From: Oscillospiraceae bacterium
Lineage (GTDB): Bacteria; Bacillota; Clostridia; Oscillospirales; Ruminococcaceae
DNA: 52,042 nucleotides
Assembly (NCBI GenBank): GCA_017408395.1
Contig: JAFQUQ010000058.1
Location: 1 to 52,042, forward strand
Reading direction: 5' to 3'
The notes beneath the pieces are model-generated. The model saw nothing but the letters and a program-made list of their open reading frames with translations, ran no database searches and was not told the origin of the DNA. The translations under genes and the position numbers were made by a program. Below, in pieces: positions 1-8,116 of the stretch; position 1 is the first letter of the stretch, and each line of letters begins with the position of its first letter.

Positions 1-30
1 CCTTAGAGGCGCTCCGCAAGGGGTGAATTC

Positions 31-90
31 AAAAACAGTCCAGTGGACTGTTTTTGAAGAGGGGACGCCCTGCAAGAGAGGGCGTCCCCT
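31..90. repeat. Two adjacent perfect palindromes
   Basis: Two hairpins stand back to back. The first has an 11-bp stem at 31-41/45-55 with a 3-nt loop, and the second has a 10-bp GC-rich stem at 61-70/80-89. The first has an A-run on one arm and a T-run on the other, so it could terminate in either direction. The second lacks a good T-run. They may be the 3' end of a gene left of the window or an interspersed palindromic element. No second copy is present in this window. Confidence 0.55.
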
Positions 91-138
91 AAAGTTTGTG
101 CATTATTACATATAGCTATATCTTTTTCGACAGACTGA

Positions 139-175
139 AACGTGCTGTTCCGTAAGGTTCAGCACGTTTTTGTTT
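139..175 (+). terminator. Rho-independent terminator
   Basis: A 9-bp stem (139-147/160-168) is followed by a T-run on the plus strand. It would stop transcription entering from the left of the window. It also abuts the 3' end of the minus-strand EAL gene. Confidence 0.6.
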
Positions 176-2096
176 AGATTATAGGCTGTTTTTCAAGAAA
201 ATCTATGTACTCATTTTCAGGTACGGGTCTGGAGTAATAATAGCCCTGAAGGTAATCACAGCCAAGATTTATAAGGGTTGACGCCATTTCCGAGTTTTCT
301 ACACCCTCAACAACGATCTTCTTGTCAAGGTCTTTAAGCATTGCGATAGTGTGGCTTAAAATTGTCATTGCACTTTCGTCCTTCATTGCAGGCCACAGGA
401 TGCTCTTGTCAATTTTTACAATGCTCATAGGGAGAGAAATCAGGTAATTTGCGGTAGAAAAGCCTGTTCCGTAGTCATCCATAGAGAAGGAAGAGCCTGA
501 CTCAAGAAGACGGTACATATTACGTGTAAGAGCGTTTTCGTTTACGGAAGCAGAAGTTTCTGTGATTTCAAAGTTTATCATTTCCGGGCTTATGCCGTAT
601 TCCTGCATAATTTCCAGCATACTTGAAGCAAGATTTTCCTGCATACACTGCACTACCGAAAGATTTACCTCGATGTATTTAATTCCAAGCTTTTCCGTAT
701 CACAGCTGCTTAAGAACCGGCAGACCTTACGGAAAACTATTTCGCCCACTTCCACAATAAGACCGTTCTTTTCCGCAAGCGGAATAAACTCATCGGGGCT
801 TATAAATCCCAGCTCATAGTCGTTAAGACGGATAAGAGCCTCTGCCGAATTGAAGCAAAGCCTTTCCGTATCAAAAATCGGCTGGTAGTATACCATAAAA
901 TCTTCGTTGTGGATAGCTGTTCGTATAGCGTGGACGATCTTGTTTTCACGGTGTTTGATGTCCAGTGCGGAGCCTGATACCCTGATAGTTTCGCTGTCCT
1001 GACTGCTGCTCATTTCATTAAGCGTGTAGTCGATAGCGTCGGTAATATCTTCGGGCGTTTCGGCAAAATCGGGGTGATATACCGTGCAGATACAAGGAGT
1101 GAGCAGAATTTCCATATTATCGATCATATACGGAGTGTTAAGATGTTCCCTTATATCTGAAATGACGCCGTCCACAGTTTCCTTTTCCTCGTCAACAACG
1201 ATTGCAAAGTTGCTTGAAATAAGGTGATAGACGTTATTTTTACCGTAGCGGTAAATCAGGTACATTGCGAGATTATCAAGCAGATCGCTGCCTGCAGCAG
1301 AGCCGAGGACGCGGCTTATATAACGGAAATCGTTGATCGTGAAGACAACGAGTGTAAATTTTTCACCCTTTGCAAAAAAAGCGTCAAGGGTATCATTGAA
1401 AGCGTTCCGATTAAAGCAGTCCGTCTTTTTATCCATATAATCATCGGGATTTTGCAGGGAAACATAGACGATTAAAAGGAAGAATGCACTGACAAGGCCC
1501 TGAATAAGATAGCGGTTGTCGATCATCTGGATGGTTACAGCAGCGATTGTTGCAACAGTAAATGTAACAACTGCCAGTATCTGATACTTATTCAGATTTT
1601 TTCTGTGCAGGAAAAACAAAATAAGCACATAAATCAGCAGGGAATATGAAAGTATGTAAAGAAGAATAAAAGCAGGACCGTGGCTGTAAATTCTGTTTTC
1701 ATCAAAATATATGATAAGTTTTGTAAATGGTGTAGTAGCAATAAGAATTGTTTCCAACACCAGAATGGAACTACATACTATACGGTTGGCTTTTGTAATT
1801 ACGCCTCGTTTTGTAATAAAAATGACGTAAACACAGAAAAGAAGAGCACACCCGTTAAAAGACCACAGATACAGCATATTTACAAGCGTATTCAGCCAGA
1901 CGGGCACTTTATCAGTATGGGCAATTGTAAATATACTTACTACATCAAAAATAACCGCCGCAAGGTCAAGAACAAGCAGTCCGAAATAAAGCTTGTTGGA
2001 TGTTGACGGGTAATTATGCTTCATCAGAAAAAGAATAATAAGGACAGTCATTATAGCTGCCGCACATATTTCGTATTCAAAGATATATTCAACCAT
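174..2096 (-). CDS. Membrane EAL phosphodiesterase with degenerate GGDEF
   Basis: Probable cyclic-di-GMP phosphodiesterase of 640 aa. Residues 1-215 hold about seven hydrophobic segments, like a 7TM sensory module. A GGDEF-fold domain follows (about 225-375), but its signature site reads SSNFA, so cyclase activity is unlikely. The EAL domain (about 385-630) keeps EALIRL near residue 417, the NLS, FEITE, DDYGTGFS, KIDKS, VEGVE and QGYY motifs, that is, the metal and substrate residues expected of an active enzyme. The start has an AGGAGGGG ribosome site and a promoter 30-60 nt upstream. It is a single-gene unit convergent to whatever lies left of the window. The ligand of the 7TM module is not visible from sequence. 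Confidence 0.9.
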   Translation of the reverse strand: MVEYIFEYEICAAAIMTVLIILFLMKHNYPSTSNKLYFGLLVLDLAAVIFDVVSIFTIAHTDKVPVWLNTLVNMLYLWSFNGCALLFCVYVIFITKRGVITKANRIVCSSILVLETILIATTPFTKLIIYFDENRIYSHGPAFILLYILSYSLLIYVLILFFLHRKNLNKYQILAVVTFTVATIAAVTIQMIDNRYLIQGLVSAFFLLIVYVSLQNPDDYMDKKTDCFNRNAFNDTLDAFFAKGEKFTLVVFTINDFRYISRVLGSAAGSDLLDNLAMYLIYRYGKNNVYHLISSNFAIVVDEEKETVDGVISDIREHLNTPYMIDNMEILLTPCICTVYHPDFAETPEDITDAIDYTLNEMSSSQDSETIRVSGSALDIKHRENKIVHAIRTAIHNEDFMVYYQPIFDTERLCFNSAEALIRLNDYELGFISPDEFIPLAEKNGLIVEVGEIVFRKVCRFLSSCDTEKLGIKYIEVNLSVVQCMQENLASSMLEIMQEYGISPEMINFEITETSASVNENALTRNMYRLLESGSSFSMDDYGTGFSTANYLISLPMSIVKIDKSILWPAMKDESAMTILSHTIAMLKDLDKKIVVEGVENSEMASTLINLGCDYLQGYYYSRPVPENEYIDFLEKQPII

Positions 2097-2128
2097 AATG
2101 CCCCTCCTTTTTATGTTGTCATATAGAC

Positions 2129-2157
2129 ATTATACCTTATTTTTGCCGATAATGCAA
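2129..2157 (-). promoter_or_regulatory. Sigma-A promoter of the EAL gene
   Basis: TTGCAT, 17 bp, TATAAT on the minus strand, just upstream of the membrane EAL gene. Confidence 0.7.
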
Positions 2158-2195
2158 GGGTTGAGAGGGATAAAACCATCTTTTTTTTATCTTAA

Positions 2196-2226
2196 TAAAA
2201 AGCTGCACCCGAGGGTACAGCTTTTT
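2196..2226 (-). terminator. Terminator of the DUF11 gene
   Basis: Strong stem with AAAAAGCTG/CAGCTTTTT arms and flanking T-run, immediately downstream of the DUF11 stop codon. Confidence 0.8.
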
Positions 2227-2238
2227 GAAGAATATTAA

Positions 2239-3090
2239 TCAGGCGTTGATATTTCCCGAAATTACAAGTGTGCTTACGCCGGGCTGAATTACCCATTCGC
2301 CTGACATATTCTGAGAATATTCTGCGGCAGGGACTGTAATCTGTGCAGGATTTGTTGAAAAAGCGCCTGTTGAAGCATTGTAGGTGTAATTTACGCCTTC
2401 TTTCCATTGAGTGCCGTTGAAGGTTACAACGAGATTTGACAGCACAGGGTCGAAATTATCAGTGATAATAGCGTCGTCTGTTGCAACAACAGGTGTGTTG
2501 CCATAGTTCTGAACCGTAATTGTATAGGTTATACGTTCATTTTCCACAACAGTAGCAGGGCTGAGTGATTTTGACACGGAAAGCATAACATCGTTTCTTG
2601 CAGTAACGGTTGCTTCAGCAGTAACAGACATAGAACAGCCTGAAATCGTTACGGTGTTTGTGATTGAGGAGTTTCCGTCGAGAGGTGCATACCCGTTTGC
2701 TGTTACAGCATAAAGAATAATAGCATTGCCGCCCGCAGGAACGTTTATACCTGAAATTGTAAGTTCATTTCCTGCTGTTACGGCAGGTGCAGGCTGAAGA
2801 ACACCGTTCACATAATAAAGCACAGAATTTTCCACATAAGTCAGCGGTACAAGAGTACCTGTACCGAAGGAGTATTCACCGAGATCATCTGTAAGAGTAA
2901 GGTTTGTATATGATGCTGTGCCTGAATTTGTGATGCTGATGACGTAGGTGTTTTCTTCATTGAACCAGTATTCGTCATCAACAGGAGTCTTTACAGCGGA
3001 GAGGGCTTCAAGGATTTCGCCTGTTGTAATATTGGAGTTAGTTACATTTCCGTTATAAGAAAGGGTAGCCTGATTAAAAAAAGTAGCCAT
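2239..3090 (-). CDS. DUF11-repeat protein without signal peptide
   Basis: A 283-aa protein made of two beta-sandwich DUF11 (TIGR01451-type) units. One is at about 45-150, with the ITNSGTASYTNLTLTDDLG segment. The other is at about 165-283, with the ITVQNYGNTPVVATDDAIITDNF segment. Such repeats normally occur in secreted or wall-anchored proteins. This one starts directly with MATFFNQATLSYNGN and has no signal peptide, transmembrane segment or sorting motif. An AGGAGG site 7 nt before the ATG makes the start secure. It lies alone downstream of a chemoreceptor gene, with terminators on both sides. A role on the spore or cell surface by a non-Sec route is conceivable but is only inference. Confidence 0.75.
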   Translation of the reverse strand: MATFFNQATLSYNGNVTNSNITTGEILEALSAVKTPVDDEYWFNEENTYVISITNSGTASYTNLTLTDDLGEYSFGTGTLVPLTYVENSVLYYVNGVLQPAPAVTAGNELTISGINVPAGGNAIILYAVTANGYAPLDGNSSITNTVTISGCSMSVTAEATVTARNDVMLSVSKSLSPATVVENERITYTITVQNYGNTPVVATDDAIITDNFDPVLSNLVVTFNGTQWKEGVNYTYNASTGAFSTNPAQITVPAAEYSQNMSGEWVIQPGVSTLVISGNINA

Positions 3091-3180
3091 TGAAATTCCT
3101 CCTGTACATTAAAAAGGGGGATTTTTTTCCCCTGATTTAATATATGCAGCAGGACGGCAAGTTGATAATGTTTCCGTATA

Positions 3181-3211
3181 AAAAAACAATCCTGCACACG
3201 AGGGTGCAGGA
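3181..3211 (-). terminator. Terminator of the chemoreceptor gene
   Basis: CCTGCAC/GTGCAGG stem at 3191-3210. On the minus strand a T-run at 3187-3181 follows it. It lies after the chemoreceptor stop. Confidence 0.8.
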
Positions 3212-3231
3212 CTGTGAAGATGGAGGGTGGA

Positions 3232-4584
3232 TCATTCGGAAACAATAATATTCATCTTTTCCACTTCGTCGGAAACGCTTCTTGCAATGTCAGCGCTTTC
3301 GGCAGCGGTCTGGGTGTTGTCGGAAATTACATTTGAAACTGCCGCAATTCTTGCCTTGATGTCTGTTACAGCAGTCTGCTGATTCTGGGTAAGCATAGCA
3401 ATTTTTCTTGCCTGCTCTTCACTTCTGGCGGATGCGCTGATAATATCGTCCATCTGAGAAGCGGCGGTTTTAGCGTACTGAGTACCGTTTTCAACGGCCT
3501 GAATAGATTCGTTGATGAGTGCGGTGGTATTTCTTGCAGCCTCTGCGGATTTGTTGGCAAGGTTTCTTACTTCATCAGCAACAACTGCAAAGCCCTTGCC
3601 TGCGGCGCCTGCTCTTGCAGCTTCAACAGCGGCATTGAGGGCAAGGATATTTGTCTGGAAGGAAATATCATCAATAGTCTGGATAATGGTGCTGATACGG
3701 TTTGATGTGTCATTGATCTCGTTCATAGCCTCAACCATATGCTTCATATTTTCGTTGCTCTGATTGAGCATATCCATACTTTCTCCTGCGGCTCTTGACG
3801 CATCCTCGGCAGCTGAAAGACACTCTTCAGTGTTACGGGCAAAGCGTTCGATGTTTGCGTGAATATCGGAAACGGTGCTTGCCTGTTCTTCGGAAGCGGC
3901 TGTAAGTCTGCTTGAAATATCAAGCATAGAGTTTGTAGAGCCTTCAAGCACTGCCGCAATATCGGAAACCTGCTGCATAGTATTGGTCTGCTTTTCTGTG
4001 AGAGCACGTCCCTCGTCCATCTGTGTCTGAACCTGAACGACGAGGCTGTCTGCTCTTTCAGCGGCGTTTACAGCGTCAGTAATGCTTGCGATACTGTTTT
4101 TAACAAGTAATCTTACAAGGAAAGCCGCAATATTTACACCAACAATACCTTTTATAAGGAAAAACATTTCTGCACCGACGTAAACAGTGTCTTTTAAAAG
4201 GAGGCAGCCGATAATGATTACATCGGTAAATATCCATGTGATATATATATTCTTTAAATTATAATAAATACTTCCGATGGCAACGTTTGCGGCAAAAAGT
4301 GCAAACATACTGTGAAGCTCACCATTGAGTGCAGAGAGCAGGGCAATGATAACAACCGTGGCCTGTGTAACAAAAGTACCTCTTGTAACGATTGGAGCTT
4401 TTTTCATAATAAACAAAGATACAACAGTTACAATAATTCCCGCTGCTACGGTAAGAGTACCCACAAGAATTTTTCCGCCGATAAGATTAATGATACCGAA
4501 AATGATACATACAGGCAGAATAAGCATTGTATGATACTGCACGAGTTTTTCGTTGACAGTTCGTTCTGCTAAATTATTTGACAT
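3232..4584 (-). CDS. Methyl-accepting chemotaxis protein, six-TM type
   Basis: Chemoreceptor of 450 aa. Residues 15-165 contain about six closely spaced hydrophobic segments with almost no extracytoplasmic loop, so the sensor domain is itself membrane-embedded. There is no recognisable HAMP domain. The cytoplasmic part (about 190-450) is a long coiled coil with the highly conserved hairpin tip reading [17 protein letters not shown] followed by [15 protein letters not shown], which contacts CheA and CheW. It is monocistronic, with its own promoter and terminator. No che genes are in this window, so it must signal through a kinase encoded elsewhere. Confidence 0.92.
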   Translation of the reverse strand: MSNNLAERTVNEKLVQYHTMLILPVCIIFGIINLIGGKILVGTLTVAAGIIVTVVSLFIMKKAPIVTRGTFVTQATVVIIALLSALNGELHSMFALFAANVAIGSIYYNLKNIYITWIFTDVIIIGCLLLKDTVYVGAEMFFLIKGIVGVNIAAFLVRLLVKNSIASITDAVNAAERADSLVVQVQTQMDEGRALTEKQTNTMQQVSDIAAVLEGSTNSMLDISSRLTAASEEQASTVSDIHANIERFARNTEECLSAAEDASRAAGESMDMLNQSNENMKHMVEAMNEINDTSNRISTIIQTIDDISFQTNILALNAAVEAARAGAAGKGFAVVADEVRNLANKSAEAARNTTALINESIQAVENGTQYAKTAASQMDDIISASARSEEQARKIAMLTQNQQTAVTDIKARIAAVSNVISDNTQTAAESADIARSVSDEVEKMNIIVSE

Positions 4585-4611
4585 AAAATACCCCCTTGTC
4601 TGATTTAGTAA

Positions 4612-4640
4612 ATTATAGCATATTTTCGAATGCGGGTCAA
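4612..4640 (-). promoter_or_regulatory. Sigma-A promoter of the chemoreceptor gene
   Basis: TTGACC, 17 bp, TATAAT on the minus strand, about 30 nt upstream of the start codon. Confidence 0.7.
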
Positions 4641-4685
4641 TAATTTTATATGAATATTACAATCTTTTTTACACTATATTAAAAA

Positions 4686-4717
4686 AAGTCGTCAATTTTA
4701 AACAAAACGGACGACTT
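4686..4717 (-). terminator. Terminator of leuA
   Basis: AAGTCGTC/GACGACTT stem. On the minus strand it is followed by seven T. Confidence 0.75.
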
Positions 4718-4736
4718 AAAATGATACAAAGTGACA

Positions 4737-6398
4737 TTATTTTAATAAGTTGCTGTTGTTGATTGCAGAAATAAGTGCGTTTACGGAAGCATCGATGATG
4801 TCGCTGTGGATACCTACGCCCCAGAATGTTGTGCCGTTTGCAGCAATGCCGACATAAGCCGCAGCCTGGGACTGAGAGCCTTTTTCGAGAGCGTGTTCCT
4901 CGTAGGTGGTGATTTTATAGGAAATGCCGAGAGCGTCCTTTACAGCGTTTGAAACCGCATTAAGTCGGCCGTTGCCGCTTGCTTCACGGGAGATTGTTTT
5001 TCCATTGAGGTTTAAGTTGAGCTGAGCAGTGATGCCGTTTGTGCGTGTGAAGTGTACCTCGGAAACGCTGACGTAATCGGATTTATTGACGTAGGCTTCC
5101 TTAAAGATGGCGTAAACTTCGTCAGGCATAAGCTCCTTGTGAGCACGGTCAGAAACGCCTTTGACGTGGTAGCCGAATGCTTCACGCATTTTAGGCGGCA
5201 TATCGATACCGAAATTTTTCTCCATAAGATAGCCGATACCGCCCTTGCCCGACTGGCTGTTTATTCTGATAACGTCGCCTTCGTATTCTCTGCCGACATC
5301 CTTGGGGTCGATTGCAAGATACGGTACGTTCCAGTGCTCAGGGGATTTTTCCTCACGCCACTTCATACCCTTTGCAATAGCGTCCTGATGTGAGCCTGAG
5401 AATGCCGCAAATACCAGAGCGCCGCTGTAAGGCTGACGTTCATAAACGTGCATACGGGTCATTTTCTCGTAAACTTCCGTAATTTCGGGGAGGTTGGAGA
5501 GGTCAAGCTGAGGGTCAACGCCGTGAGCAAACATATTCATTGCAACAGTGATAATGTCAACGTTGCCTGTACGCTCGCCGTTTCCGAAAAGAGTACCTTC
5601 AATTCTGTCGGCACCTGCAAGCAGACCAAGCTCAGCGTCGGCAACAGCAGAACCTCTGTCGTTGTGAGGGTGAAGGGAAATAATGACATTTTCACGGTCT
5701 TTTATGTTTTTGCAGATATATTCAACCTGGCAGGCGTAAACGTGAGGCATACTTTCCTCAACCGTAACAGGCAGGTTAAGGATAACCTTGTCATTTTCGG
5801 TTGGCTGCCATACATCGAGTACAGCATTGCAGATTTCCAGTGCAAATTCCGGCTCGGTGCCCGTAAAGCTTTCTGGGGAGTATTCAAAACGGAAGTTGCC
5901 CTCGGTTTTTTCTCTGTATTCCTTGCAAAGCTTTGCGCCCTCAACGGCAATTTTAATAATATCCTCCTTGGACTTTTTAAAAACCTGTTCACGCTGAGCG
6001 ACGGAAGTAGAGTTGTAGAGGTGGACGATGGCATTTTTACAGCCCTTGAGTGCTTCAAATGTCTTGGCGATGATGTGTTCTCTTGACTGTGTGAGCACCT
6101 GGATAGTAACATCATCCGGGATCATATTTTTCTCAATAAGTGTACGGCAGAATTCGTATTCTGTGTCTGAAGCGGCAGGGAAGCCTATTTCGATTTCCTT
6201 GAAACCGACCTTTACGAGGTAGTTCCAGAAATTGAGCTTTTCCTCAAGGGACATAGGAATAACAAGAGCCTGGTTACCGTCACGAAGGTCAACGGAGCAC
6301 CATACAGGTGCTTTTTTGATGTATTCGTTCTTGACCCAGTCGAAGCAGGGGACTGGCGGCATAAAATAACCTCTGGTGTACTTTTCGTAGTTTTTCAT
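4737..6398 (-). CDS. leuA: 2-isopropylmalate synthase
   Basis: Catalyses condensation of acetyl-CoA with 2-ketoisovalerate, the first committed step of leucine synthesis. The 553-aa length and the N-terminal YTRGYFMPPVPCFDWV segment match the longer LeuA type 2 class. The HMGL-like TIM barrel carries SVDLRDGNQAL near residue 40 (the metal-binding Asp and catalytic Arg region), and the metal-ligand motif SLHPHNDRGSAVADAEL near 245. The C-terminal part (about 430-553) matches the LeuA dimer/allosteric domain that binds leucine. The gene is alone, without leuBCD nearby, and lies behind a T-box leader, so it should be induced when tRNA-Leu is uncharged. Confidence 0.95.
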   Translation of the reverse strand: MKNYEKYTRGYFMPPVPCFDWVKNEYIKKAPVWCSVDLRDGNQALVIPMSLEEKLNFWNYLVKVGFKEIEIGFPAASDTEYEFCRTLIEKNMIPDDVTIQVLTQSREHIIAKTFEALKGCKNAIVHLYNSTSVAQREQVFKKSKEDIIKIAVEGAKLCKEYREKTEGNFRFEYSPESFTGTEPEFALEICNAVLDVWQPTENDKVILNLPVTVEESMPHVYACQVEYICKNIKDRENVIISLHPHNDRGSAVADAELGLLAGADRIEGTLFGNGERTGNVDIITVAMNMFAHGVDPQLDLSNLPEITEVYEKMTRMHVYERQPYSGALVFAAFSGSHQDAIAKGMKWREEKSPEHWNVPYLAIDPKDVGREYEGDVIRINSQSGKGGIGYLMEKNFGIDMPPKMREAFGYHVKGVSDRAHKELMPDEVYAIFKEAYVNKSDYVSVSEVHFTRTNGITAQLNLNLNGKTISREASGNGRLNAVSNAVKDALGISYKITTYEEHALEKGSQSQAAAYVGIAANGTTFWGVGIHSDIIDASVNALISAINNSNLLK

Positions 6399-6418
6399 AG
6401 CAAAATTCCTTTCTTTAA

Positions 6419-6442
6419 TACCGATTTCCTGTAAAATCGGTA
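6419..6442. other. Hairpin between T-box terminator and leuA start
   Basis: An ACCGATTT/AAATCGGT stem lies between the T-box terminator and the leuA ribosome site. On the minus (sense) strand it has no T-run, so it is not an obvious second terminator. It might stabilise the processed mRNA end. Confidence 0.4.
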
Positions 6443-6474
6443 TTTTTTTGCGGAGAGGAAAGGTTTCAGGAAAA

Positions 6475-6750
6475 TAAAAAAAGCCTTCATCTCAGTTAAG
6501 AGATGAAAGCGTAAACTTCCACGGTACCACTCTTGTTCGGATCAAACATAATCCGCCCTCACCGCATCTCAATCATAATGACATCCAATGCGTATCTCTG
6601 TAACGGGAGAACCCGTTCCTGCCTAATCGTAACCTTTCAGCGGACTGCTCAGGGATGAGTTATAACCTTACTTCCGTACCGTTTTTCACCTGACAACGGC
6701 TCTCTGAAACTTCAGCAAAGCTTTTATTCCCGTCAAAGCATTTAATCTAT
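6475..6750 (-). promoter_or_regulatory. T-box leader controlling leuA
   Basis: Minus-strand leader of about 270 nt. It carries a T-box sequence at 6517-6537 (core GAGTGGTACCGTGG on the sense strand) followed by a terminator hairpin at 6483-6510 with a run of T. Upstream are the AGAGAG and GGTGAAAAACGG elements of Stem I and a separate AACGGGTTCTCCCGTT stem. The residue in the bulge opposite the tRNA discriminator would be U, which fits tRNA-Leu (A73). I could not assign the specifier codon with certainty; leucine is expected from the downstream gene. Confidence 0.9.
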
Positions 6751-6756
6751 GATTTA

Positions 6757-6784
6757 AGTATACCACATATTTAAGTTTTGTCAA
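6757..6784 (-). promoter_or_regulatory. Promoter of the leuA T-box transcript
   Basis: Perfect TTGACA, 16 bp, TATACT on the minus strand, directly upstream of the T-box leader. Confidence 0.85.
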
Positions 6785-6849
6785 GGGGCTGATTTATTTA
6801 ATTTTTTCATTGGAAATATAACCGCAGATTATAGAATACCATAAGAAAA

Positions 6850-6874
6850 GCGCCGAAGATTATACCTTCGGCGC
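6850..6874 (-). terminator. Terminator of the zinc-ribbon gene
   Basis: 9-bp GC-rich stem GCGCCGAAG/CTTCGGCGC followed by TTTT on the minus strand. Confidence 0.85.
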
Positions 6875-6898
6875 CAAAGAACTGCATTAAATCAGCAA

Positions 6899-7177
6899 TT
6901 AGCCTTCTTCCTTCATCTTAGCGAAGCATTCGCTGCAGTATACAGGACGGTCTTCTCTTGGTCTGAATGGAACCTTTGCAGTACCGCCGCAGGAAGCACA
7001 TGTTGCTTCAAACATTTCTCTTTCAGTCTTGTTGATGTTCTTTCTTGCATCACGGCAGGACTTACATCTCTGTGGTTCGTTTACGAAACCCTTTTCAGCG
7101 TAAAATTCCTGTTCGCCGGCTGTGAATGTGAATTCGGAACCACATTCCTTACATACTAAAGTCTTGTCTTCGTACAT
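6899..7177 (-). CDS. Double zinc-ribbon protein
   Basis: Small 92-aa protein with two cysteine knuckle pairs. CKECG and CKSCR form a first zinc-ribbon (residues 9-43, resembling the zinc-ribbon_4/trcl type). CASCG and CSECF form a second (residues 60-84). The family is widespread in Firmicutes and its biochemical role is unknown; nucleic-acid or ribosome association is the usual guess. It follows the SigH-like sigma gene, and the 119-nt gap between them holds a tRNA-like sequence that would be its 5' leader. AGGG 8 nt before ATG supports the start. Confidence 0.75.
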   Translation of the reverse strand: MYEDKTLVCKECGSEFTFTAGEQEFYAEKGFVNEPQRCKSCRDARKNINKTEREMFEATCASCGGTAKVPFRPREDRPVYCSECFAKMKEEG

Positions 7178-7204
7178 TTTGATTTCCCTCGCTTAAAAAA
7201 ATAT

Positions 7205-7284
7205 TGGACGACCTGAAGGACGGACTTGCACCGACACCTTTGCCTTTGAAAGAACAACGCTCTGAAATTTAAGCTACTTGGCCA
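7205..7284 (-). other. tRNA-like element in the leader of the zinc-ribbon gene
   Basis: On the minus strand, 80 nt fold roughly as a cloverleaf ending in CCA (7207-7205). A D-arm-like TAGCTT...GAGC (stem 7274-7271/7262-7259) follows U8-A9-like bases. An anticodon-like arm pairs TTGTT with GGCAA (7257-7253/7244-7240) around an 8-nt loop, CTTTCAAA. A T-arm with GTCGG/CCGTC has one mismatch and loop TGCAAGT. The acceptor pairs TGGCC with GGTCG and AAG with CTT, leaving CA bulged. The loop could present TTC or TCA. Lack of GG in the D-loop, G at position 55 and the acceptor bulge argue against a normal tRNA. It may be a decayed tRNA gene or a tRNA-mimicking leader. Confidence 0.5.
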
Positions 7285-7296
7285 TATATAACTGCT

Positions 7297-7878
7297 TTAG
7301 GTAAGCAGCAGATTTTTTAATTTTTTTCTTATGCGGAACACCGCATTATCAACGGATTTTTCGCTGATACCGAGACACTCTGCCATATTTTTATATGACA
7401 TACCATCAAGATAAAGTTCAAAAACCCTGATCTCCATCGGAGCAAGTACGGAAAGAATTTCCCTGTTGAAGTTGATGGAATTTTCTTTTTCGACACAGAT
7501 TTTTTCAGGAGATTCCTCTGAAACCGCAATTTCATTTTCGGCAGGGTCTTCATCCGCTCTTTCGGCGTTTAGTTTAGCAAGACCTGCGGCAATAGTCTTT
7601 ATGCGGTTTGTAACGCACACATCTGCATACGAAGAAAATTTCGCACCATTTTCAAAATCAAAGCTATCCACAGCCTTATAAAAAGCAAGCATACCCTCCT
7701 GAGTAAGATCCTCCACATCGGAGCAGTTATCGGAGTAGGCATTTGCTCTTTTCAGAATAAGCTTCAGGTACCTTGAAATAAGCATAGAAACGGCGTCTTT
7801 TCCCGCTTTTCCGTTTTTATCGTCACGAATAACCGCAATCAGCTGATTATCCGACAAATTACTTAACTCACGGGACAT
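7297..7878 (-). CDS. SigH-like sigma-70 family factor
   Basis: RNA polymerase sigma factor of 193 aa resembling Spo0H/SigH. Region 2 (about 20-100) contains ILKRANAYSDNCSDVEDLTQEGMLAFYKAVDSF, followed by FSSYADVCVTNRI, the DNA-melting and -10 recognition part. Region 4 (about 135-190) is a helix-turn-helix with the segment MSYKNMAECLGISEKSVDNAVFRIRKKLK. The linker of about 30 residues between them is acidic. In Bacilli and Clostridia this factor drives entry into stationary phase and sporulation. Its own promoter is sigma-A type. The exact paralogue cannot be fixed without comparison to other sigma genes of the genome. Confidence 0.82.
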   Translation of the reverse strand: MSRELSNLSDNQLIAVIRDDKNGKAGKDAVSMLISRYLKLILKRANAYSDNCSDVEDLTQEGMLAFYKAVDSFDFENGAKFSSYADVCVTNRIKTIAAGLAKLNAERADEDPAENEIAVSEESPEKICVEKENSINFNREILSVLAPMEIRVFELYLDGMSYKNMAECLGISEKSVDNAVFRIRKKLKNLLLT

Positions 7879-7913
7879 TTTTATACACCATCCATTTTTA
7901 CACTACAATTCAT

Positions 7914-7942
7914 ATTTTAAACACAAAATCGCTTTTTGTCAA
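7914..7942 (-). promoter_or_regulatory. Sigma-A promoter of the sigma-factor gene
   Basis: TTGACA, 17 bp, TAAAAT on the minus strand, about 35 nt before the start codon. Confidence 0.75.
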
Positions 7943-8070
7943 GTCTTTTTAAACTTTTTATTAAACAATCCGCAATTTTTGTTAATAGTTACTTAATGGT
8001 ATAGGTTTTTTTAGCTATTTTGCCACCGAAAAAACACGCTGTTTTTGTGCATATTATGTTAAAATAAAAT

Positions 8071-8096
8071 CGGGACGGTTGTTTTAAACCGTCCCG
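8071..8096 (-). terminator. Terminator of the divIVA-like/fumarase unit
   Basis: Long GC-rich stem CGGGACGGTT/AACCGTCCCG, followed on the minus strand by ATTTTATTTT. Confidence 0.85.
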
Positions 8097-8116
8097 TAAA
8101 AATCAGTAAAATCGGT

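Noticed and set aside
31-90. Possible end of a transposable element
   Set aside because: Only palindromes are visible; no transposase, target duplication or second copy in the window.
5448-6086. 212-codon plus-strand ORF opposite leuA
   Set aside because: It lies wholly inside leuA on the other strand, has no ribosome site or recognisable protein, and is a codon-bias shadow.
6419-6442. Second terminator before leuA
   Set aside because: On the sense strand the hairpin lacks a T-run; only the opposite strand has one, and no gene there needs it.
7205-7284. Ordinary functional tRNA
   Set aside because: Acceptor stem is bulged, the T-loop lacks T55, the D-loop lacks GG and the anticodon loop has eight bases, so it is reported only as tRNA-like.
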